In this document: piece after piece, positions 27,125 to 36,801 of the stretch
How positions within the stretch are numbered: the first letter of the stretch is position 1
Layout: every line of letters begins with the position of its first letter
Assembly (NCBI RefSeq): GCF_000964005.1
Contig: NZ_JXYP01000014.1
Location: 248,001-312,000 of the forward strand
DNA length: 64,000 bases
Origin: Williamsia herbipolensis
GTDB lineage: Bacteria > Actinomycetota > Actinomycetes > Mycobacteriales > Mycobacteriaceae
Direction of reading: 5' to 3'
Translations under genes and position numbers: made by a program
The notes under the pieces: model-generated
What the model was told of the DNA's origin: nothing
The model's input: the letters and a program-made list of their open reading frames with translations, nothing else
Databases searched by the model: none

Positions 27125-28921
27125 CTACTTGATCTCGAGCAGGACGGTGCCCTGGGTGACCGCCGAGCCCGGCTCGACCGACAGGCCGGTGACGACACCG
27201 TCCTTGTGGGCGGTGACCGGGTTCTCCATCTTCATCGCCTCGAGGACCACGACGAGTTCGCCGGCGGTGACCTCCTGGCCCTCGGTGACGGCGACCTTGA
27301 CCACGGTGCCCTGCATCGGTGCGGCGATCACGTCACCCGACACCGCGACGTTGCCGCCCTTGGTGCGGGTACGCGACTTGGGCTTCTTGCGGATCGCGCC
27401 ACCGCCGCCGGAACCGTTGGATCCGGCCAGGGCGAGGTCACCGGGCAGTGACACCTCCACGCGACGACCGCCGACCTCGACGATCACGTTCTGACGCGGT
27501 GCGACCTCGTCGTCGTCGATCGGCTGTCCGCCGGTGTAGGGCTCGATCGGGTTGTCCCAGTCGGTCTCGATCCACTTGGTGTAGACCTCGAAACCCTCCC
27601 CGTCGCCGATGAACGCGGGGTTGGACACGATGTGGCGGTGGAACGGCAGAACGGTCGCGAGGCCCTCCACCTGGAACTCCTCGAGGGCGCGACGTGAACG
27701 CTCGAGCGCCTGATCGCGGGTCTCACCGGTGACGATGAGCTTGGCCAGCATGGAGTCGAAGCCGCCGCCGATGACATCGCCCTGCACCACACCGGAGTCG
27801 ACACGTACACCCGGGCCCGTCGGCTCCTTGTACACCGCGATCGGTCCGGGGGCGGGCAGGAAGCCACGACCGGCGTCCTCACCGTTGATGCGGAACTCGA
27901 ACGAGTGGCCGCGCGGGGTCGGGTCCTCGGTGATGGTGAGTTCCTCGCCCGCGGCGATGCGGAACTGCTGACGCACCAGGTCGATGCCCGAGGTCTCCTC
28001 GGTGACGGGGTGCTCGACCTGCAGGCGGGTGTTGACCTCGAGGAACGAGACCAGGCCGTCGGAGCCGACGAGGAACTCGACGGTGCCCGCACCGTAGTAG
28101 CCGGCCTCGCGGCAGATGGCCTTGGCCGAGGAGTGGATCTTGGCGCGCTGCTCATCGGTGAGGAACGGCGCGGGCGCCTCCTCGACGAGCTTCTGGAAAC
28201 GCCGCTGCAGCGAGCAGTCACGGGTACCCGCGACGACGACGTTGCCGTGCTGGTCGGCGATGACCTGGGCCTCGACGTGGCGGGCCTTGTCGAGGTAGCG
28301 CTCGACGAAACACTCACCGCGACCGAACGCGGCGACGGCCTCGCGGGTGGCGGAGTCGAACAGTTCGGGGATCTCGGCGATCGTGTAGGCCACCTTCATG
28401 CCGCGGCCGCCACCACCGAACGCCGCCTTGATCGCGACGGGGACACCGTGCTCCTCGGCGAACGCGACGATCTCCGAGGCGTCCTTCACCGGGTCCTTGG
28501 TGCCCGGGGCCATCGGCGCGTTCGCCTTGAGTGCGATGTGGCGGGCGGTGACCTTGTCGCCGAGGTCGCGGATCGACTGCGGCGACGGACCGATCCAGGT
28601 GATGCCCGCGTCGATGACGGCCTGGGCGAAGTCGGCGTTCTCGGACAGGAAGCCGTACCCGGGGTGGATCGCGTCGGCACCGGACTTGCGCGCGGCGTCG
28701 AGGATCTTGTCGAACACCAGGTACGACTCGGCCGAGGTCTGACCGCCGAGTGCGAACGCCTCGTCGGCGAGCTTGACGAACAGCGCGTCGGCGTCGGGCT
28801 CGGCATAGACCGCGACGCTTCCCAGTCCCGCATCACGCGCCGCGCGGATCACGCGGACGGCGATCTCGCCCCGGTTGGCGACGAGGACTTTGCTGATCAC
28901 CGAGCTGGCATGACTGGGCAC
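27125..28921 (-). CDS. accA3: Acyl-CoA carboxylase alpha subunit (biotin carboxylase + BCCP), AccA3
   Basis: A 598-residue fusion of an ATP-grasp biotin carboxylase (about 1-450) and a biotin carboxyl carrier domain (about 525-598). The N-terminal [13 protein letters not shown] is visible, as are the [10 protein letters not shown] segment, a glycine-rich FGGGGRGMK loop, and the biotinylated Lys564 in EAMKMEN. With AccD5/AccE5 (55.1-57.1 kb) it makes malonyl- and methylmalonyl-CoA; BirA (57.2 kb) attaches its biotin. In M. tuberculosis it is next to the sufE/sseA genes; here an acyltransferase gene intervenes. Confidence 0.96.
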   Translation of the reverse strand: MPSHASSVISKVLVANRGEIAVRVIRAARDAGLGSVAVYAEPDADALFVKLADEAFALGGQTSAESYLVFDKILDAARKSGADAIHPGYGFLSENADFAQAVIDAGITWIGPSPQSIRDLGDKVTARHIALKANAPMAPGTKDPVKDASEIVAFAEEHGVPVAIKAAFGGGGRGMKVAYTIAEIPELFDSATREAVAAFGRGECFVERYLDKARHVEAQVIADQHGNVVVAGTRDCSLQRRFQKLVEEAPAPFLTDEQRAKIHSSAKAICREAGYYGAGTVEFLVGSDGLVSFLEVNTRLQVEHPVTEETSGIDLVRQQFRIAAGEELTITEDPTPRGHSFEFRINGEDAGRGFLPAPGPIAVYKEPTGPGVRVDSGVVQGDVIGGGFDSMLAKLIVTGETRDQALERSRRALEEFQVEGLATVLPFHRHIVSNPAFIGDGEGFEVYTKWIETDWDNPIEPYTGGQPIDDDEVAPRQNVIVEVGGRRVEVSLPGDLALAGSNGSGGGGAIRKKPKSRTRTKGGNVAVSGDVIAAPMQGTVVKVAVTEGQEVTAGELVVVLEAMKMENPVTAHKDGVVTGLSVEPGSAVTQGTVLLEIK

Positions 28922-28943
28922 TGTTTCTCCTGTTGCGTACTGA

Positions 28944-28970
28944 GGATCTTCGTGTCGGGGGATCTTCGTG
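28944..28970. repeat. 11-bp direct repeat upstream of accA3
   Basis: GGATCTTCGTG occurs at 28944-28954 and again at 28960-28970, a 16-bp period, in the 134-nt gap between alpha1 and accA3. This could be a regulator-binding pair in the accA3 promoter. No promoter hexamers are convincing nearby. Confidence 0.4.
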
Positions 28971-29055
28971 GTGGGCGTCGTCGTCGGGGCGTCTGCAAGG
29001 CTTCCCGGCGGACCCCGAAGAGCACCCTAACGCACCGAGCGATTGATCGGTCCTG

Positions 29056-30525
29056 TCAGTCCTCGCGTTGCGCGAAGGTGCTGCGGTCGCCGACTTCACG
29101 GACCACCCTGCCGAACTCGATGAGGAATCGGCTCACCTCGGAATGTGTGCGTCCGAGGGCGGGGAACCGCGCGGAGATGCGCACGCCCGACGGTGTCCGG
29201 TTGACCCAGATGAAGACCTCGTCGTCGGCGTAGCTGTGCGAGCGCAGGACCCGCGCCGCGCCGGCGTCGGCGGCGGCGGCGTTGGGTGCGTGGCGGGTGT
29301 CGATGAACGACACCACGAACTTGGGGTCACCGGTGTAGCCGAGCAGCTCGGCCACCCGCAGGAACGGCAGTCCGGCCGCGGTCCGGGTGGCGCGCAGCTC
29401 GCCGGTCGCGCGGGCGACGACCTGGTCGAAGGCCACCAGGCCGGAGGTGTCGAGGCGTAGCGGTGTGGTCGACACGAACCACCCCAGCGACCCCAGCCAG
29501 CGTCCCTCGTCGCGGGTGTGGCGCGGGGTGATCGCGCGGAACACGCCGCCGCCGCATTCGCGGTAGGCGATGGCCAGCGCGGCCAGGATGCCGGCGAAGA
29601 GGTTCCCGCCCGCCGCCGAACACACGGCGGTGAACCGGTTGGCCTCGTCGTCGTCGAGCAGCTCCATCGTGACCGACGACTGCGGTGGCCCCGTGGCGTC
29701 GCCGGGATCCTCGGCGGTTGCCCTGCCCTCCTCCGGAGAGGTGCTCGGCGCGTCGTCCTGCGCGGGCCGGGTGTGCGACTCGCCCGAGACGTCGAAGCGC
29801 GGCATCTCGTTGCCGTTGTCGGCGAGGTAGTCCCGCCACGCCGCGACCGCGGGGTGGTCGGCGTCGGCCTCGTCGGCGACCCGTCGTTCGTGGGCGCTGA
29901 AGTCCACGTAGCTCCCGACGGGGCCGAGTCGGTCGTCGCGCCGCTCGCGGGCGGTGTGATAGAGCTCGATGAGTTCGTGCTGGGCGAGGATCAGCGAATA
30001 GCCGTCGAGCAGCGAGTGGTCGCCGGCGAAGAGCAGGGTGAAGGTCTTCTCGCGCGCCACGGTCGCGAAGAGGTATGCGGGCCACTGCAGCGGCGCGGTG
30101 GCCCGGTCGAAGGCCCCGGCGAGCTGGTCGAGCAACGGGCCGGCCTCGGTGTACCAGCCGACCCGCCCCATCTTGAGCGTTACCGACCCCGGTGGCGTCG
30201 ACAACCGTTGCATCCCGGTGTGTTTGACCACGACGTGGCTGCGCAACACCTCGTGACGATCGATCCACCGGGTGAGTGCGGCGCGGATCGCGGGCACCGA
30301 CATCGGTTCGTCGAACTCGATGGCCAGACCCAACCACGACTCACGACCACCCTCGCGGCGGGTGCGCCAGCGATATTCGAGGGCCGAGCGCAGGTGCAGC
30401 TCGTGGTTGTGGGAGGTGGGCCGCGGATCGGTGTGCCAGTGGGCGAACCCACCGGGGGTCTGCGCCGACCACTCGACGAGACCACCGGGTTCCACCGGCT
30501 GGTCCATCATCTGGGTGAACTTCAC
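29056..30525 (-). CDS. PapA-like condensation-fold acyltransferase, type alpha (alpha1)
   Basis: A stand-alone 489-residue acyltransferase with the catalytic HxxxD motif as His170-SLL-Asp174 in GDHSLLDGYS. Downstream marks shared with the other six PapA-like proteins here are GWFVSTTP and VSFIDTR. PapA enzymes transfer acyl groups from acyl-CoA or carrier proteins to hydroxyls of glycolipid precursors such as trehalose. The PLQWP element before the HxxxD and the GSYVDFS segment group it with alpha2 and alpha3. It sits 19 nt after the SufE-like gene on the same strand, detached from the main cluster. Confidence 0.87.
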   Translation of the reverse strand: MKFTQMMDQPVEPGGLVEWSAQTPGGFAHWHTDPRPTSHNHELHLRSALEYRWRTRREGGRESWLGLAIEFDEPMSVPAIRAALTRWIDRHEVLRSHVVVKHTGMQRLSTPPGSVTLKMGRVGWYTEAGPLLDQLAGAFDRATAPLQWPAYLFATVAREKTFTLLFAGDHSLLDGYSLILAQHELIELYHTARERRDDRLGPVGSYVDFSAHERRVADEADADHPAVAAWRDYLADNGNEMPRFDVSGESHTRPAQDDAPSTSPEEGRATAEDPGDATGPPQSSVTMELLDDDEANRFTAVCSAAGGNLFAGILAALAIAYRECGGGVFRAITPRHTRDEGRWLGSLGWFVSTTPLRLDTSGLVAFDQVVARATGELRATRTAAGLPFLRVAELLGYTGDPKFVVSFIDTRHAPNAAAADAGAARVLRSHSYADDEVFIWVNRTPSGVRISARFPALGRTHSEVSRFLIEFGRVVREVGDRSTFAQRED

Positions 30526-30544
30526 TCCGGCGGCGCTCCGGGAC

Positions 30545-30979
30545 CTAGGCGGGGTCGGTCGCGGTCTGTGCGGCGACCTGGCTCTTGATGCGCGCCAGCA
30601 TCCCGGCCATCCCGCGCAGACGCAGCGGGCTCACGACGGTGTCGAGATGGAGGTCGGTGTAGAAGTCGCCGGGGACCGCGACGATGTCCGACGCGGTCGC
30701 GCCGTCGAGTCCCTGGTGCAGGATCGACGCGAACCCGCGGGTGGTCGGCGCCTCGCGCGGCGCGCTGAAATACAGCCGCACCGCGGTGGCGTCGGACGCG
30801 TCGACGGACAGGTAGACCGGCGACTGGCACTCCGGGACCGGTTCCATCGCCTCGGTCTGAAGGTGCCCGGGCAGGGCCGGCAACTCGTTCGCGAACTCGA
30901 GCAGCAGGGTGACGCGATCGGACTCGGCGAGCGCGCCGAAATCGTCGACGATCTCGGCGAGCGCGGCGGGCAGCGTCAC
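30545..30979 (-). CDS. SufE-like sulfur acceptor protein (Rv3284 type)
   Basis: A 144-residue SufE-domain protein. SufE accepts persulfide sulfur from a cysteine desulfurase for Fe-S cluster assembly; the acceptor would be Cys51 in ECQSPVYL. The GTG start overlaps the sseA stop (GTGA), coupling it to the rhodanese gene exactly as in mycobacteria. The close alpha1 gene downstream probably shares its transcript. Confidence 0.9.
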   Translation of the reverse strand: MTLPAALAEIVDDFGALAESDRVTLLLEFANELPALPGHLQTEAMEPVPECQSPVYLSVDASDATAVRLYFSAPREAPTTRGFASILHQGLDGATASDIVAVPGDFYTDLHLDTVVSPLRLRGMAGMLARIKSQVAAQTATDPA

Positions 30980-31860
30980 CGGGTGCCGGGTTCGGGGCCG
31001 GTCACGATCGGCGCCCGGACCGCGTTGCCCCACTCCGTCCAGGAACCGTCGTAGTTGCGGACGAGGGTGAAACCAAGCAGATGGGTGAGCACGAACCAGG
31101 TGTGCGACGAGCGTTCGCCGATGCGGCAGTAGGCGATGGTCGGCTGGTCGGGCGCGAACTCGCCGTAGATCTCCTCGAGTTCGGCGCGACCGCGGAACCG
31201 CCCGTCGGGTGCGGCGGCCTTGGCCCAGGGAATCGACACCGCCGTCGGGATGTGGCCACCGCGGAGCGCGCCCTCCTGCGGGTACTCCGGCATGTGGGTG
31301 CGTTCGCCGGTGTACTCCTGCGGCGACCGCACGTCGATCAGCGGTTCGGTGCCCAGCACGTCGCGCACCTGATCGGCGAACGCACGGATGGTGGTGTCGT
31401 CCCGCTCGACGACGGGGTAGTCCGACCGGGGCAGGTCGGGGACGTCGAAGCTGGTCTCGCGGTCCTCGGCGAACCAGGCCTGGCGGCCCCCGTCGAGCAG
31501 GCGCACGTCGGCGTGGCCGAACAGCGTGAACACCCACAGGGCGTAGGCCGCCCACCAGTTGCTCTTGTCGCCGTAGACGACGATCGTGTCGTCGCGACGG
31601 ATTCCCTTGCTGCGCATGAGCTCGGCGAACTGCTCACCGTCGATGTAGTCGCGTGTGACCGGATCGTTGAGGTGCAGGTGCCAGTCGATCTTCTGCGCGG
31701 TGGGGATGTGGCCGATGTCGTAGAGCAACACGTCTTCGTCGGACTCCACCACCTTGAGGCCCTCGGTGCCGATGTGGGCGCTGAGCCATTCGGTGCTCAC
31801 CAGCCGCTCGGGATGGGCGTAGGCGGCGAAGCCGGGATGGGGATCGGTGGGGACTGTCAC
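30976..31860 (-). CDS. sseA: Thiosulfate/3-mercaptopyruvate sulfurtransferase (rhodanese) SseA
   Basis: A tandem rhodanese of 294 residues. The C-terminal catalytic domain has Cys245 in the six-residue active loop CRIGER; the N-terminal domain contains a GDKSNWWAA loop at the equivalent place and is inactive. It transfers sulfane sulfur to thiophilic acceptors and may feed the adjacent SufE-like protein. The GTG giving MTVPTDPHP was chosen because it matches the usual family length. It stands 90 nt downstream of the gamma1 acyltransferase. Confidence 0.93.
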   Translation of the reverse strand: MTVPTDPHPGFAAYAHPERLVSTEWLSAHIGTEGLKVVESDEDVLLYDIGHIPTAQKIDWHLHLNDPVTRDYIDGEQFAELMRSKGIRRDDTIVVYGDKSNWWAAYALWVFTLFGHADVRLLDGGRQAWFAEDRETSFDVPDLPRSDYPVVERDDTTIRAFADQVRDVLGTEPLIDVRSPQEYTGERTHMPEYPQEGALRGGHIPTAVSIPWAKAAAPDGRFRGRAELEEIYGEFAPDQPTIAYCRIGERSSHTWFVLTHLLGFTLVRNYDGSWTEWGNAVRAPIVTGPEPGTR

Positions 31861-31950
31861 TGCGAGGCTCCCGCGGTCTAGAAGATGATCGAGCGCTGCT
31901 TGCCCACCGAGCCTAGTGGTCACCCTCGTCGGACGTCACACGCCCGCGAG

Positions 31951-33336
31951 TCATGTCGCCCGGTTGGCTGTGCTCTGTCGCAGGGTTTCCGCCGCGGCAT
32001 GTCGACCCACGCCGCCGAGGAACGCGTCCATCGTCGCCCGGGCGACCGCGGTGTCGGGGTAGCGGGTGCGCAGGGCGAGTCCGCTCTCGGTGCGCGAGAT
32101 CCAGAACTGCGCGTCGTCGGCCGAGGTCACGTTGGAGATGTGGTGGGCATCGAGGAGATCGTGCGCGTGGGCGCCGGGCAGCCGGCGGTAGTCGACGTAG
32201 GAGACCATGAAGATGTCGGTCCGACCGGCCCGGAGACCGCCGATCGTCTCGAGCACCCGGGGGATCGGGATCTCCCCGAGCGCGACGGCCTCGCGGACCG
32301 CCGGCCCGGCCCGGGCGATCGTCGCGGGCAGGTCGGTCTCGACGGTGATCGTGACCGGGGCGTTGGTCGTGAACCAGCCCATCGCGTTCTCCCACCGGCG
32401 GGATCGCCGGGTGTGCATCGGGAACAGCACGGGCATCTCCGAGCCGCCACCGAGATCATGCACCGCATGGGCCATGGCGGACAGGATCCCGGCGTAGACG
32501 CTCGACCCTGACTCCGCGCACGACGCGGCGAAGGTGGCGGTGTCGCGCGGCCCGAGGAGCGTGCGGACATCCACCGCCTGGCGCGCCCGTGCACCCGGCG
32601 CGAGTCCGAGGTCGAGCGGGAACTCCGGTGGTCGGCGGTCGTGGCGGGCGAAGAACTCGACCCAGCGATCCATTCCGGGATGTCGGGAGAAGTCGCGGTC
32701 GTCGCCGGCCTCCTCGGCGCAGTAGTCGACGAAGCTGGCCGCCGGCGGCAGGATGCGGGGGTCGAACGCACCCGGTTCGGCGCGGTACCCGGCGTAGAGA
32801 CGCGCCAGATCGTCGACGACGATGGCCATCGAGTACGCGTCGACGTGCGCGTGATCGAAGCCGCAGAGGATCGTCGAGCGATCGGCGCGGTCGATGGTCG
32901 CGAGGTGGCAACCGGGTCCGCCGAACGGCGTGCAGGCGTGGCGCAGTCCCTCTCGCAGCGCACCGCGCACCGCCGACACGGTGGTCAGCGTTCTCGGGGC
33001 CGTGACGATCACCCGCAGGGCCGCGGGATCGTGCAGATGCCGGATGACACGTCCGCCGTCGCGGACGAATCCGCTGTGCAGGGTGCCGTGGCGGGCGATG
33101 AGGGAGAGGAAGGCGCGCTCGATCGCCTTGAGGTCCACGGGCCCGTCGACGTCGAAGGAGGCCGCGAGCCAGGTGCTCTCCCCGGCCGGATCGGCGGCCG
33201 CGGAGGCCAGGTGGTGGCTCTGGTTGAACGACGGTGGGATCGCCGACACCACACCGGTGCTCGCGGTCGCGTCGACCGCCCACTGCACGACGGTGCCCGG
33301 AGCCGGCGCGAATCGGTCAATCGTGGTGACGCGCAA
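31951..33336 (-). CDS. PapA-like condensation-fold acyltransferase, type gamma (gamma1)
   Basis: A 461-residue HxxxD acyltransferase; the motif is His162-AHV-Asp166 within CGFDHAHVDAYS. GWFTTNAP and VSYVDYR follow. The CGFDHxxVDAxS signature, lack of a domain insertion and a start near MRVTTIDRF pair it with gamma2 at 43905-45263 (MKLTTFDNL). Its 5' end overlaps the beta1 gene by 20 nt. It is the last member of an alpha2-beta1-gamma1 operon; the acceptor is probably a sugar hydroxyl, but no substrate can be read from the sequence. Confidence 0.87.
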   Translation of the reverse strand: MRVTTIDRFAPAPGTVVQWAVDATASTGVVSAIPPSFNQSHHLASAAADPAGESTWLAASFDVDGPVDLKAIERAFLSLIARHGTLHSGFVRDGGRVIRHLHDPAALRVIVTAPRTLTTVSAVRGALREGLRHACTPFGGPGCHLATIDRADRSTILCGFDHAHVDAYSMAIVVDDLARLYAGYRAEPGAFDPRILPPAASFVDYCAEEAGDDRDFSRHPGMDRWVEFFARHDRRPPEFPLDLGLAPGARARQAVDVRTLLGPRDTATFAASCAESGSSVYAGILSAMAHAVHDLGGGSEMPVLFPMHTRRSRRWENAMGWFTTNAPVTITVETDLPATIARAGPAVREAVALGEIPIPRVLETIGGLRAGRTDIFMVSYVDYRRLPGAHAHDLLDAHHISNVTSADDAQFWISRTESGLALRTRYPDTAVARATMDAFLGGVGRHAAAETLRQSTANRAT

Positions 33337-34810
33337 GCGACGACCTCTTCACACCGGCGTCGCCGACGGCGCCGATCACGTGGTCGCCGGTCGACACGAT
33401 GTCGGCGAAGATCTCCCGGATGCGGCGGTGGTGGGCGGCGAGCACCGTCGCGGCGCGCGGCGTGTCGGGGATCTGTGATCCCAGGTAGAGGCTGCGGTCG
33501 TCACGGTTGAACCACATCGAGGCATTCGCCGTCCGACCCTCCCCGGTCGATTGCATCCCGCGGTCGTAGGCCGGTGTGCCCGCCATCGGGAACCGCCGGA
33601 AGTCGATGTAGGACAACAGCTGTGGCGTGACGAGAACCCGTTCGGGTGCGGTCCCGGCGGCGAGCAGTGCACCGATCACCGTCGGCACCGGGACCTCGGA
33701 GCACGCGGCGCCGCGTTCGCAGGCGGACTGTGCCGTGCCGACCAGGTCGGTGAAGGTGCGCGCGGTGTCGACGCCGAAGGCGACGGGTGCGAATCGGCAG
33801 AACCAGCCCTGGGTCAGCGTGACGTCGGCGAGGGCGCGGTCGGCGAGGGCGGTGATCGTGAAGTAGTCGTCGACCCCGGCGAGTTCGCGATCGACGATCG
33901 CGAGCACCGCGGTGATGCCGCCGATCATCCGCGCCCCGTGTGCACGGCAGATCTCCTCGAACTCGGCGGCACCGGCTGCGTCGAGGACGTCGAACTTCAC
34001 GGGCTTCACCGGTGCGCTCTCCCCGTCGGCCAGGCCGAGATCGATGGGGAACCGGGGCATCCCTCCTCCGGTGGGCGCGGCCGCCGAACACCACGCCTGC
34101 ACCTCGGGGGACTCGGGTGTGAACCGTGCGGCACGTTCCCGCTCGGCGACGGCATAGGCGAGCGCCGATCCGGTCGGGGCGTCGGTGAACGGGCCGACGT
34201 CGGTCCCGTCGCGTTCGGAGTAGTAGAGGTCGGCCACCTCGGCCAGCGCCAACGCCTGCGACACACCGTCGCTCAGGGCGTGGTCGCACCCGATGTACAC
34301 CGTGAAATCGTGTGGTCGCACGACGACCCCGACGGAGAATCCGGGCCAGTGCAGGGCGTTCGCCTCGCGCGCGAACCGGGCGGTCACGTGGTCGCGGAAG
34401 CGGTTCGAGTCCACCGCCCCGGTCAGGTATCCATAGTCGTCGACCTCGCCCACACGCTCGACACGGAAGTCGACGTCGTCCGCGTCGACGAGATGGCGGG
34501 TGACCACACCGTCGGAGACGTCGAACCAGCATCGCAGCCCGTCGTGGCGGGTGGTGAAGCGCCGCAGCGCACCGACGAGGGCTGCTGCGTCGAAGTCGCC
34601 GTCGACCTCGGTGGTGGCCGTGAGGTAGGCGCAGTGCCGGTCGCCGCGGTCGGAGGCGGCACGTGTCCCGCGCAGATGGTTCTCCTGCAGGAACGACGCC
34701 GGCGCCGGATGTGCCTGCGCGGCAGCGGCAGCCGCGCGCGATTCCTCGGTGGCGAGCACCTCCATCACCGTCCCTCGCCCGGGGTTCCAGTGGGCGAGCA
34801 TGTCGATCAT
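33317..34810 (-). CDS. PapA-like condensation-fold acyltransferase, type beta (beta1)
   Basis: A 497-residue HxxxD acyltransferase with His177-ALS-Asp181 in GCDHALSDG, then QGWFCRFAP and LSYIDFR. The N-terminal pattern (MIDMLAHWNPGRG followed by PASFLQENHL) closely parallels beta2 (PSFLQRDHL). It also recalls PapA1/PapA2 of mycobacteria, which acylate trehalose-based glycolipids. The start is ATG 34810, with GTG 34813 as alternative, 10 nt after the alpha2 stop. Confidence 0.87.
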   Translation of the reverse strand: MIDMLAHWNPGRGTVMEVLATEESRAAAAAAQAHPAPASFLQENHLRGTRAASDRGDRHCAYLTATTEVDGDFDAAALVGALRRFTTRHDGLRCWFDVSDGVVTRHLVDADDVDFRVERVGEVDDYGYLTGAVDSNRFRDHVTARFAREANALHWPGFSVGVVVRPHDFTVYIGCDHALSDGVSQALALAEVADLYYSERDGTDVGPFTDAPTGSALAYAVAERERAARFTPESPEVQAWCSAAAPTGGGMPRFPIDLGLADGESAPVKPVKFDVLDAAGAAEFEEICRAHGARMIGGITAVLAIVDRELAGVDDYFTITALADRALADVTLTQGWFCRFAPVAFGVDTARTFTDLVGTAQSACERGAACSEVPVPTVIGALLAAGTAPERVLVTPQLLSYIDFRRFPMAGTPAYDRGMQSTGEGRTANASMWFNRDDRSLYLGSQIPDTPRAATVLAAHHRRIREIFADIVSTGDHVIGAVGDAGVKRSSLARHHD

Positions 34811-34820
34811 CACCGGGTCA

Positions 34821-36332
34821 TCACCCCGCGGCCGAGACGTCGGTGGCACCGACGGTGTCGTGGCGGGCACGGCGTCCGACGGGAAGTGCGAGCACGGCGT
34901 TGAGTCGGTGCAGGAAGCCGTGCACGCTCTCCGTCGCCACCCGGTTGCCAGGGAACCGCGCCGACACCGAGATGCCTTTGGGGGAGCGGACGATCCACAG
35001 GTACACCTCGTCGTCGGAGTCCGCGGAACCCCGGAGTGTGCGTGCCCCCCACCGCGACCAGTGCGACGATTCCGGGACGTACCTCGCGTCGATGTAGGAC
35101 ACGACGAACCGGGGCGTCGCGTCGATGCCGGTGATCTCGGCGACGCGGGGGAACGGGAACTGCGCCAACGACTTGCGGTCGGCGATGGCGGCTCCGGTGG
35201 TCGTGAGGCATTCCTCCAGCGTCTGCGCGCCGGCGAGATCGATCTCGATCGGGACGACGCCGACGAACCATCCGATCGACGACGAGTACCGGGTGTCGCT
35301 GCGGGTGTGCATGGGCATGGCGAACCGGATCGACTCCTGACCCGACAGCGAGCGCACGGCCACCGCGAGCGCCGCCATCACCGCCGTCTGCATCGAGTGG
35401 CCGGATGCGCGCGCCCACCGGTTGATGTCGTCGGCCTGCTCCGCCGACAGCACCCACGACGACATCCCGCTCTGATTCCGACGCCGGGTGAGGGCGCGTG
35501 CGGTGACAGGGTCGTCGGTGACCGGCAACGGGAAGCCCGGGAACCGGTTGCCCTCGCGCGACAGGAACGCCTCCCACGTCCGTACGGCGTCGTGTCGATC
35601 GTGGAGATCCTCACCACGTCTGCGGTCCTGCTCGCTGAAGTCGACGTGACTTCCGACCTCGGCGGGCCGCGTCGGCGTCCCGGCCAGTTCGGCGGCATAC
35701 AGTCCCTGGATCTCACCGATCGCCAACAACATCGAGTAGGCGTCCATCACCGAGTGGTCGGCGCCGAACACCAGGAGGAACTCGTCGTCACCGATCTCGG
35801 GGAGGTCGTCGAGATGGTCGGCGCCGGTGTCGGCGCCGGCGGGGGTGATGGTCGCGAGAACGCAGTGCGGCCAGTGCAGCGGCGACAACGTCTCGAACCG
35901 TCCGAGCAGGTGGTGGTGGACCTCGGTGCCGCTGGACAGCGTGCCGACGGACGTCTCGGTCACCTCGACATCGAGGTCGGTGCCACGTCGACGCAACACC
36001 GGGCCGTCGTCGTCGAGAGACCGTTCCACCGTCGTGCGGAACACCTCGTGGGTGCGCATCCAGGTCGTCAGCGCCCGTCCCAGTGCGGCCCGGTCGTGGC
36101 GGTGGGGGACGACGAACACCGCTCCGAGCCACGACCCGGGGTGGCCCTCGTCGTCGCTGCGCGCGCTGCGGGCGATGCTGCCGCGGGTGCAGTACTCCTC
36201 GTGGAGATAGCTGAGCGGCCTCGGATCGTCGCTCCAGGTGCGGTCGGCGCACTCGCGGCCGATCAGTCGCGGGATCCACTCGGTCACCTCACCCGCGGGG
36301 AGGGGGTAGTCGGCCAGTTCGGTGAATTCCAC
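34821..36332 (-). CDS. PapA-like condensation-fold acyltransferase, type alpha (alpha2)
   Basis: A 503-residue HxxxD acyltransferase with His193-SVM-Asp197 in FGADHSVMDAYS, then IGWFVGVVP and VSYIDAR. GTG 36332 was chosen over GTG 36338 because the protein then begins VEFTELADYPLPAG, collinear with MEYTELADYPLPAG of alpha3. The AGAGG ribosome-binding site also fits that start. First gene of the alpha2-beta1-gamma1 operon; transcription may continue into sseA, sufE, alpha1 and accA3. It is divergent from the DrrAB1 exporter across a 469-bp regulatory gap. Confidence 0.87.
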   Translation of the reverse strand: MEFTELADYPLPAGEVTEWIPRLIGRECADRTWSDDPRPLSYLHEEYCTRGSIARSARSDDEGHPGSWLGAVFVVPHRHDRAALGRALTTWMRTHEVFRTTVERSLDDDGPVLRRRGTDLDVEVTETSVGTLSSGTEVHHHLLGRFETLSPLHWPHCVLATITPAGADTGADHLDDLPEIGDDEFLLVFGADHSVMDAYSMLLAIGEIQGLYAAELAGTPTRPAEVGSHVDFSEQDRRRGEDLHDRHDAVRTWEAFLSREGNRFPGFPLPVTDDPVTARALTRRRNQSGMSSWVLSAEQADDINRWARASGHSMQTAVMAALAVAVRSLSGQESIRFAMPMHTRSDTRYSSSIGWFVGVVPIEIDLAGAQTLEECLTTTGAAIADRKSLAQFPFPRVAEITGIDATPRFVVSYIDARYVPESSHWSRWGARTLRGSADSDDEVYLWIVRSPKGISVSARFPGNRVATESVHGFLHRLNAVLALPVGRRARHDTVGATDVSAAG

Positions 36333-36491
36333 TGTCACCTCTCGGTATTCGCGATGTGCGACGTGGGCGGGGGTCGGGTCGACACACTCGCGCGTCGTCG
36401 GGCGAAAGAGCCCCGTGGTGCCGCTGGGGGCGACCCGGGGAGTCGATGGGTCAAGTCTAGGGCGGCCCGCGGAGATTGTTCACTCGAGTAA

Positions 36492-36511
36492 CCAGTGTGC
36501 TTGCTCACTGG
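36492..36511. promoter_or_regulatory. Inverted repeat, possible operator
   Basis: CCAGTG and CACTGG separated by 8 nt form a 6+6 palindrome in the divergent alpha2/drrA1 promoter region. Spacing and symmetry suit a dimeric repressor such as TetR or MarR, but no regulator gene lies in the cluster. Low-information pattern. Confidence 0.4.
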
Positions 36512-36616
36512 CCGCGGTCGTGATGACGGGCACCACGCCGAGAGGTGCACCGCGCGCCAAAAGCCCAGCATCGCAGGGGTATTTGAGATCTCGGATCGGC
36601 GGTACGCACGTGCCAT

Positions 36617-36635
36617 ATATGTCCGGGGTGTTACA
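36617..36635. promoter_or_regulatory. Motif ATATGTCCGGnGTGnnACA, copy 1
   Basis: This 19-nt sequence matches 48420-48438 at 16 positions, including an exact ATATGTCCGG core. Both copies are intergenic within the acyltransferase cluster. It may be a regulator or promoter element for the locus. Confidence 0.4.
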
Positions 36636-36801
36636 CAGCCGTGAAATCGATTCGATCACTGCGGTTTTGACGCGCCCGCGCGATCGGTGCCCGCTGCGGA
36701 GGCCGTGGACGGATGCCGTGCCCTGGATAGACTCCCACCAACACGCCACCGGAGGTCGACCGAACCCGCGGGCTCGTCGACGTGGACAGGGAGGGGACAT
36801 C

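Larger units (their letters stand above)
36333..36801. promoter_or_regulatory. 469-bp divergent intergenic region between alpha2 operon and drrAB1
   Basis: The longest non-coding stretch in the window and relatively AT-richer than its surroundings, especially 36480-36660. It must hold promoters for both the leftward acyltransferase operon and the rightward ABC exporter. It contains an inverted repeat at 36492-36511 and a motif at 36617-36635 shared with the 48.4-kb gap. I see no convincing protein-coding gene: small open frames here lack ribosome-binding sites and family resemblance. Confidence 0.7.

Noticed and set aside
36335-36616. Small minus-strand open frame in the divergent control region
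   Set aside because: It overlaps the alpha2 start, lacks a ribosome-binding site and reads as Arg/Ser/Pro-rich non-coding composition.
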